From CAZGNZ01 sp964527215 (lineage in GTDB: Bacteria > Fidelibacterota > Marinisomatia > SCGC-AAA003-L08 > JACNLC01), in the NCBI GenBank assembly GCA_964527215.1, contig CAZGNZ010000001.1, forward strand, positions 1 to 64,000: a DNA stretch of 64,000 nt, written 5' to 3'. Position 1 is the first letter of the stretch. Every line of letters begins with the position of its first letter. The notes beneath the pieces are model-generated. The model was given only the letters and a program-made list of their open reading frames with translations, made no database searches and had not been told where the DNA came from. The position numbers and the translations under genes are program-made. This document shows positions 60,309 to 64,000 of the stretch, in pieces.

Positions 60309-61655
60309 ATGTCAGAAAAAGTCGTCATCATCGGTGCCGGAGAAGTCGGATACAACCTGGCTCTCCGTTTTGCCCGGGAAGATTACGATATCACCGTTGT
60401 AGATATTGACCCCGAAAAATGCAGGATTGTGAAAAGCACGGTAGATGCAAATGTCATCGAGGGAGACGGTGCTTCTCAAAGAATTCTCCAGCAAATCAAT
60501 ATGCCGGAAATAGATATTTTTCTGGCACTGAGCCGGATTGATGAAGTGAATCTCGTGTCTTCGCGCATTGCAAAACGCATGGGGGCTCGAAAAGTTATCA
60601 GCCGACTAAGAAATACCGAGTATCAGCATCCAAATGCAGTTGTAACACCCGGGCAGTTTGGAATTGATTTTGTAACCTATCCGGAAAAAGCAGCCCAGAA
60701 AGAAATTGAGCTGCTTATTCGACAGCCGGCATCCAGTGAGTTAAAAGGATTTGCCGATGGGAAAATCATACTGATGGGACTCAAACTGGAGGGTTCATCC
60801 CCTCTGGTGGGACGCACTGCCCAGAATGTTGAACTTTCAAATCCGTTTATCCGGCATAAACTGGTGGTGGTCGTTCGGGAAGAAAAGACCTTTATACCCC
60901 ATCAGGACACCAAGTACCGCAAGGACGATATTATCTTTATGGTTGGAAACAGCCGTGACATGAAGCAGATTCAGGTTATGTGCGGGAGACCTGTAATGGA
61001 CAACCGCAATATTCTCATTCTGGGTGCCGGAAAAATGGGTCGGCTGCTGGCAAAAGCGCTTGAGAACGATTATGATATCCGTATCATTGAAAAGGACAAA
61101 GAGAAAGCGGAAAGAGCCGGACTGAAACTGCCAAACACACTTATTCTGAATGACAACGGAACCAATATTGAACTGCTGGAATCCGAGCGTATTCACGAAG
61201 TGGACTGCTTCATTGCAGTGACAGACAGTGAACAAACCAACATTCTCAGCAGCGTACTGGCAAAGCATCTGGGCGTAAAACAAGTCATTACCCATATTAC
61301 AACATCCGCATATATCCCGGCTGTAAGACGAATTGGTGTGGATGCAGTTGTGAGTAAAAACATTGCCGCAGTCAATGAAGTCATAAATTTCCTCAAAAGT
61401 GACGGAGCTGTATCAATATCCCGATTTGATGAACTGGGTATTGAAGCTGTGGAGTTGAAAGTTCAGGCCAACTGCAAATATATCCGAAAAAAAATGACCC
61501 TGGAAAAAATTCCCGCCACCATCTCATTCGGCGCGCTTGTTCGCAATGACACGGTTGAAATACCCAATCCACATACCATTATTCAGCAGGATGACACACT
61601 GCTGCTCTTCACAAAACCTGAAAATATCGGTTTAACTGAGCGGCTGTTTATCTGA
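60309..61655 (+). CDS. trkA: Trk system potassium uptake regulatory protein TrkA
   Basis: TrkA is the cytoplasmic NAD-binding subunit that gates the TrkH potassium channel. The 448-residue chain has two RCK_N domains (GAGEVGYNLALRFA near residue 8; ILGAGKMGRLLAKALE near 235), each followed by an RCK_C domain. The length is that of full two-repeat TrkA. trkH follows 13 bases later. Confidence 0.96.
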   Translation: MSEKVVIIGAGEVGYNLALRFAREDYDITVVDIDPEKCRIVKSTVDANVIEGDGASQRILQQINMPEIDIFLALSRIDEVNLVSSRIAKRMGARKVISRLRNTEYQHPNAVVTPGQFGIDFVTYPEKAAQKEIELLIRQPASSELKGFADGKIILMGLKLEGSSPLVGRTAQNVELSNPFIRHKLVVVVREEKTFIPHQDTKYRKDDIIFMVGNSRDMKQIQVMCGRPVMDNRNILILGAGKMGRLLAKALENDYDIRIIEKDKEKAERAGLKLPNTLILNDNGTNIELLESERIHEVDCFIAVTDSEQTNILSSVLAKHLGVKQVITHITTSAYIPAVRRIGVDAVVSKNIAAVNEVINFLKSDGAVSISRFDELGIEAVELKVQANCKYIRKKMTLEKIPATISFGALVRNDTVEIPNPHTIIQQDDTLLLFTKPENIGLTERLFI

Positions 61656-61668
61656 TCATTATAGATTC

Positions 61669-63126
61669 ATGAATAAAAAAGCGGTTTTCCACATCATTTT
61701 CATTATCCAGATTCTACTGGGTTTGTCAATGCTGCTGGCGGCTGCCTGGGCATGGGTTTATAATGATGGTGACTTGATCCCAATCCTGAAATCTTCAGGG
61801 ATATCTGTCGGAGTCGGTCTGATCGGCGCTGTTGTCACACGCCAAAAATTTGAACTGACAATTAAAGACGGGTTTGCAATTGTTACCATCGGTTGGATTT
61901 CCATGGCTGCTACCAGCGCACTGCCGGCATATCTTTCCGGAGCCCTTCCCACATACACGGATGCATATTTTGAAGCCATATCCGGACTGACCACTACCGG
62001 TGCGAGTGTGCTGGGACACAGCTCAACAGGCGTCATTGAAGATGTCCCTCATGGCGTACTGTTCTGGCGCAGCTTTACCCATTTTATCGGCGGAATGGGG
62101 ATTATCGTATTCAGTATTGCCATTCTGCCGCTGCTCGGAATGGGCGGAGTGCAGCTGTTTAAAGCAGAAGTTGCCGGACCCGTGGCAGACAAACTGACCC
62201 CAAGGGTTCAGCAGACCGCAAAATACCTCTGGGGGATTTATGTCGGATTTGTCGGTCTGGAAACAGTCATCCTGAAACTGGAGGGTCTGACTTGGTTTGA
62301 CGCCATGTGCCATGCATTCGGGACCATGGCAACCGGTGGATTTTCCACCAAAAGTGCCAGTATCGGATTTTATCAGTCTGGACTGATTGAATGGACCATC
62401 ATTATATTCATGTTCCTGGCTGCCACCAATTTTTCACTTCATTATCAGACCATCACCGCCCGCAGAATCCGGTATTTCCGGGATGCGGAATTTCGGTTCT
62501 ATTTTATTGCCACCACTATGTTTGCCCTTATAATCGGCGCAGATATTGCCATCCACCACTACGGTTGGGGACTGGATGCCCTGCGACATGGATTTTTTAC
62601 AACGGTTTCCCTGTTTACCACTACCGGATTCGGAACGGAAGATTTTGAAGCCTGGTCACCTCTGTCAAAAACCCTTTCCTTTTTCCTGTTTTTTGTGGGA
62701 GGCTGTGCAGGGTCAACCACCGGTGCGCTGAAAGTCATACGTACTATTCTGGTTCTGAAATATCTGCAGCTTGAATTGAGAAAACTGCTTCATCCAAAAG
62801 GCGTGTTTCCTTTGACTATTGGAAAGCGCATTATCCCGGACGATGTCGTAAAAAACACTTTGGGATTCTATCTTTTTTACATCTTTATTTTTGTTCTGTC
62901 AACCATGATTTTTGCATTTCTGGGAATAGACACCCTCACGTCACTGTCTGCTTCCGCCTCGGCTCTGGGAAATATTGGTCCTGGACTGGGTACTATCGGA
63001 CCGACTGAAAACTGGGGGCACTTTCCGATTCTGGCAAAATGGCTTTCCAGTTTTCTGATGCTGTTGGGCAGGCTGGAAATATTCACTGTAATGGTACTTT
63101 TTAGCAGGAGCTTCTGGAAAAGATGA
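61669..63126 (+). CDS. trkH: Trk-type potassium uptake protein TrkH
   Basis: TrkH is the membrane pore for potassium. The 485-residue protein has about ten membrane segments and four pore-loop repeats with filter-like sequences: TTTGASV, ATGGFSTKSAS, TTTGFGTEDFE and ALGNIGPGLG. FIGGMGIIVFSIAILPLLGMGG after the first repeat is typical. It forms an operon with trkA. Its stop overlaps the start of the crotonase gene (ATGA). Confidence 0.96.
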   Translation: MNKKAVFHIIFIIQILLGLSMLLAAAWAWVYNDGDLIPILKSSGISVGVGLIGAVVTRQKFELTIKDGFAIVTIGWISMAATSALPAYLSGALPTYTDAYFEAISGLTTTGASVLGHSSTGVIEDVPHGVLFWRSFTHFIGGMGIIVFSIAILPLLGMGGVQLFKAEVAGPVADKLTPRVQQTAKYLWGIYVGFVGLETVILKLEGLTWFDAMCHAFGTMATGGFSTKSASIGFYQSGLIEWTIIIFMFLAATNFSLHYQTITARRIRYFRDAEFRFYFIATTMFALIIGADIAIHHYGWGLDALRHGFFTTVSLFTTTGFGTEDFEAWSPLSKTLSFFLFFVGGCAGSTTGALKVIRTILVLKYLQLELRKLLHPKGVFPLTIGKRIIPDDVVKNTLGFYLFYIFIFVLSTMIFAFLGIDTLTSLSASASALGNIGPGLGTIGPTENWGHFPILAKWLSSFLMLLGRLEIFTVMVLFSRSFWKR

Positions 63127-63899
63127 ATACTATCAAATTGAATATCAACAATAAAATCGCAACCGTCACCATTAACCGACCGGACAGTCTTAATGCACTG
63201 AATGGAGAGGTTTTGACAGACATGACTGAAACCTTCGAGTCATTGAAACAGACCGGTGAGGTTGGCGTGGTAATTCTCACGGGTGCAGGAGAAAAGGCGT
63301 TTATTGCCGGAGCGGATATCAAGGAAATGAGCCGCATGACGCCTGAAGAAGCATACGAATATTCCAGGAAAGGTCAGCGTCTTACAGAACTGATAGAGAC
63401 GTTTCCCAAACCGGTCATTGCCGCGGTAAACGGATATGCCCTGGGCGGTGGATGTGAGTTTGCAATGGCCTGCCATATTCGATATGCAGGAGAGAATGCG
63501 GTTTTCGGACAACCTGAAGTCGGCCTTGGACTTATCGCGGGTTTTGGCGGAACTCAGAGACTTCCGCGGCTGATCGGGAAAGGCCGTGCGCTGGAACTGC
63601 TGCTCAGCGGGAGAAATATTCGCGCTGAACAAGCCTGTCAGTGGGGACTGGTGAATGCCGTCTGTCCTGCTGAGGAACTCATCCCTGCTGTTGAAAAACT
63701 GGCTTCCGGAATATTGAGAAACGGACCTGCCGCGGTAGCACTATCGGTTTCAGCCGTAAATCAGGGACTCGACTCTCCCTTGGAAAAAGCTTTGGAGATT
63801 GAAGCTGACCAGTTCCGTGAAGTATTCCGCACGTCCGATAAAGACGAAGGACTGCAGGCATTTGTTGAAAAGCGTAAACCGGTTTTCACAGGTGAATGA
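63123..63899 (+). CDS. Enoyl-CoA hydratase/isomerase (crotonase) family protein
   Basis: This 258-residue enzyme acts on acyl-CoA, probably hydrating short enoyl-CoAs. It has NRPDSLNALN at the N-terminus and the oxyanion-hole motifs FIAGADIKEM and NGYALGGGCEFAMACH. PEVGLGLIAGFGGTQRLPRLIG contains the two Glu-region residues used for hydration. Its start overlaps trkH by four bases, which forces coupled translation with an unrelated potassium pore. The remaining 101 bases of the window show no feature. Confidence 0.93.
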   Translation: MNTIKLNINNKIATVTINRPDSLNALNGEVLTDMTETFESLKQTGEVGVVILTGAGEKAFIAGADIKEMSRMTPEEAYEYSRKGQRLTELIETFPKPVIAAVNGYALGGGCEFAMACHIRYAGENAVFGQPEVGLGLIAGFGGTQRLPRLIGKGRALELLLSGRNIRAEQACQWGLVNAVCPAEELIPAVEKLASGILRNGPAAVALSVSAVNQGLDSPLEKALEIEADQFREVFRTSDKDEGLQAFVEKRKPVFTGE

Positions 63900-64000
63900 A
63901 TCGAGTGTAAACACAATCACAACAGCCTTACATGTTTAGAAAAGCATGTCTGACAGGGTGATTCGATCACAGATTTTATTCCTTACTCAATTGTCTCAAC

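Overview
The window reads as a chromosomal segment of a Gram-negative bacterium of the FCB (Fibrobacterota-Chlorobiota-Bacteroidota) type, most likely one of the marine or subsurface lineages such as Marinimicrobia or Calditrichota. The evidence is a secreted protein with an NPFNPS-type C-terminal sorting/FlgD-like Ig domain (59407-60162), a PorZ-like propeller protein with a related C-terminus (13549-16038), a TonB-dependent receptor, a FadL/OmpP1-like barrel and a folB-folK-deoxynucleoside kinase cluster. A flagellin gene is also present. The lineage is inference; no rRNA gene is present. The segment is gene dense, mostly housekeeping, with no prophage, CRISPR array or intact insertion sequence.

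Layout. 1-1800: flagellin with a leader carrying three CsrA-site-like hairpins, then a small excisionase-type HTH protein. 1.9-3.4 kb: MntP-like manganese exporter on the minus strand and an apparently gene-poor stretch. 3.4-7.0 kb: a tight four-gene membrane operon of unknown function. 7.2-10 kb: a lone DppD/OppD-type ATPase, tRNA-Ala(GGC) and a PpiD-like chaperone. 10.1-16 kb: a complete riboflavin operon ribD-ribE-ribBA-ribH, whose last gene overlaps the PorZ-like gene. 16-28.2 kb (minus strand): adenosine deaminase, an OPT transporter, a TPP-riboswitch-controlled TonB receptor followed by a sodium:solute symporter, an anchored helical protein, a zinc alcohol dehydrogenase, and an operon of a DsrE-like protein, an NTF2-like protein and an unknown. 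28.4-36.7 kb (plus strand): an RNase HII-YraN fusion, gamma-glutamyltranspeptidase, signal peptidase I, small membrane proteins, an M16 protease and a cold-shock protein.

37-41 kb: a repeat-rich intergenic region feeding an ECF sigma factor, a putative anti-sigma factor, a Spy/CpxP-like protein, an odd Tyr-rich lipoprotein and an outer-membrane barrel, which together look like an envelope-stress cassette. 41-48.9 kb: folB-folK-dNK, a 59-residue membrane micro-protein, a second zinc alcohol dehydrogenase, a 2Fe-2S protein, a HIT protein and SMC. 49-64 kb: comF, pgk-tpiA-secG, tRNA-Leu(GAG), a TPR protein, a HAD phosphatase, NnrDE, a VanZ-like protein, recN-murA, the sorting-domain protein, trkA-trkH and a crotonase.

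The most interesting signals are regulatory or structural rather than a new enzyme system. They are: (1) three tandem AAGGA-loop hairpins in the flagellin leader, with compensatory base changes, matching CsrA sites; (2) a diverged intergenic repeat present at 24.7 and 37.1 kb, the second copy interrupted by a 155-bp palindrome-bearing insertion whose right end recurs beside the sigma-factor gene; (3) the TPP-riboswitch TonB receptor plus symporter; (4) the four-gene membrane operon at 3.4-7.0 kb; and (5) the RnhB-YraN fusion.
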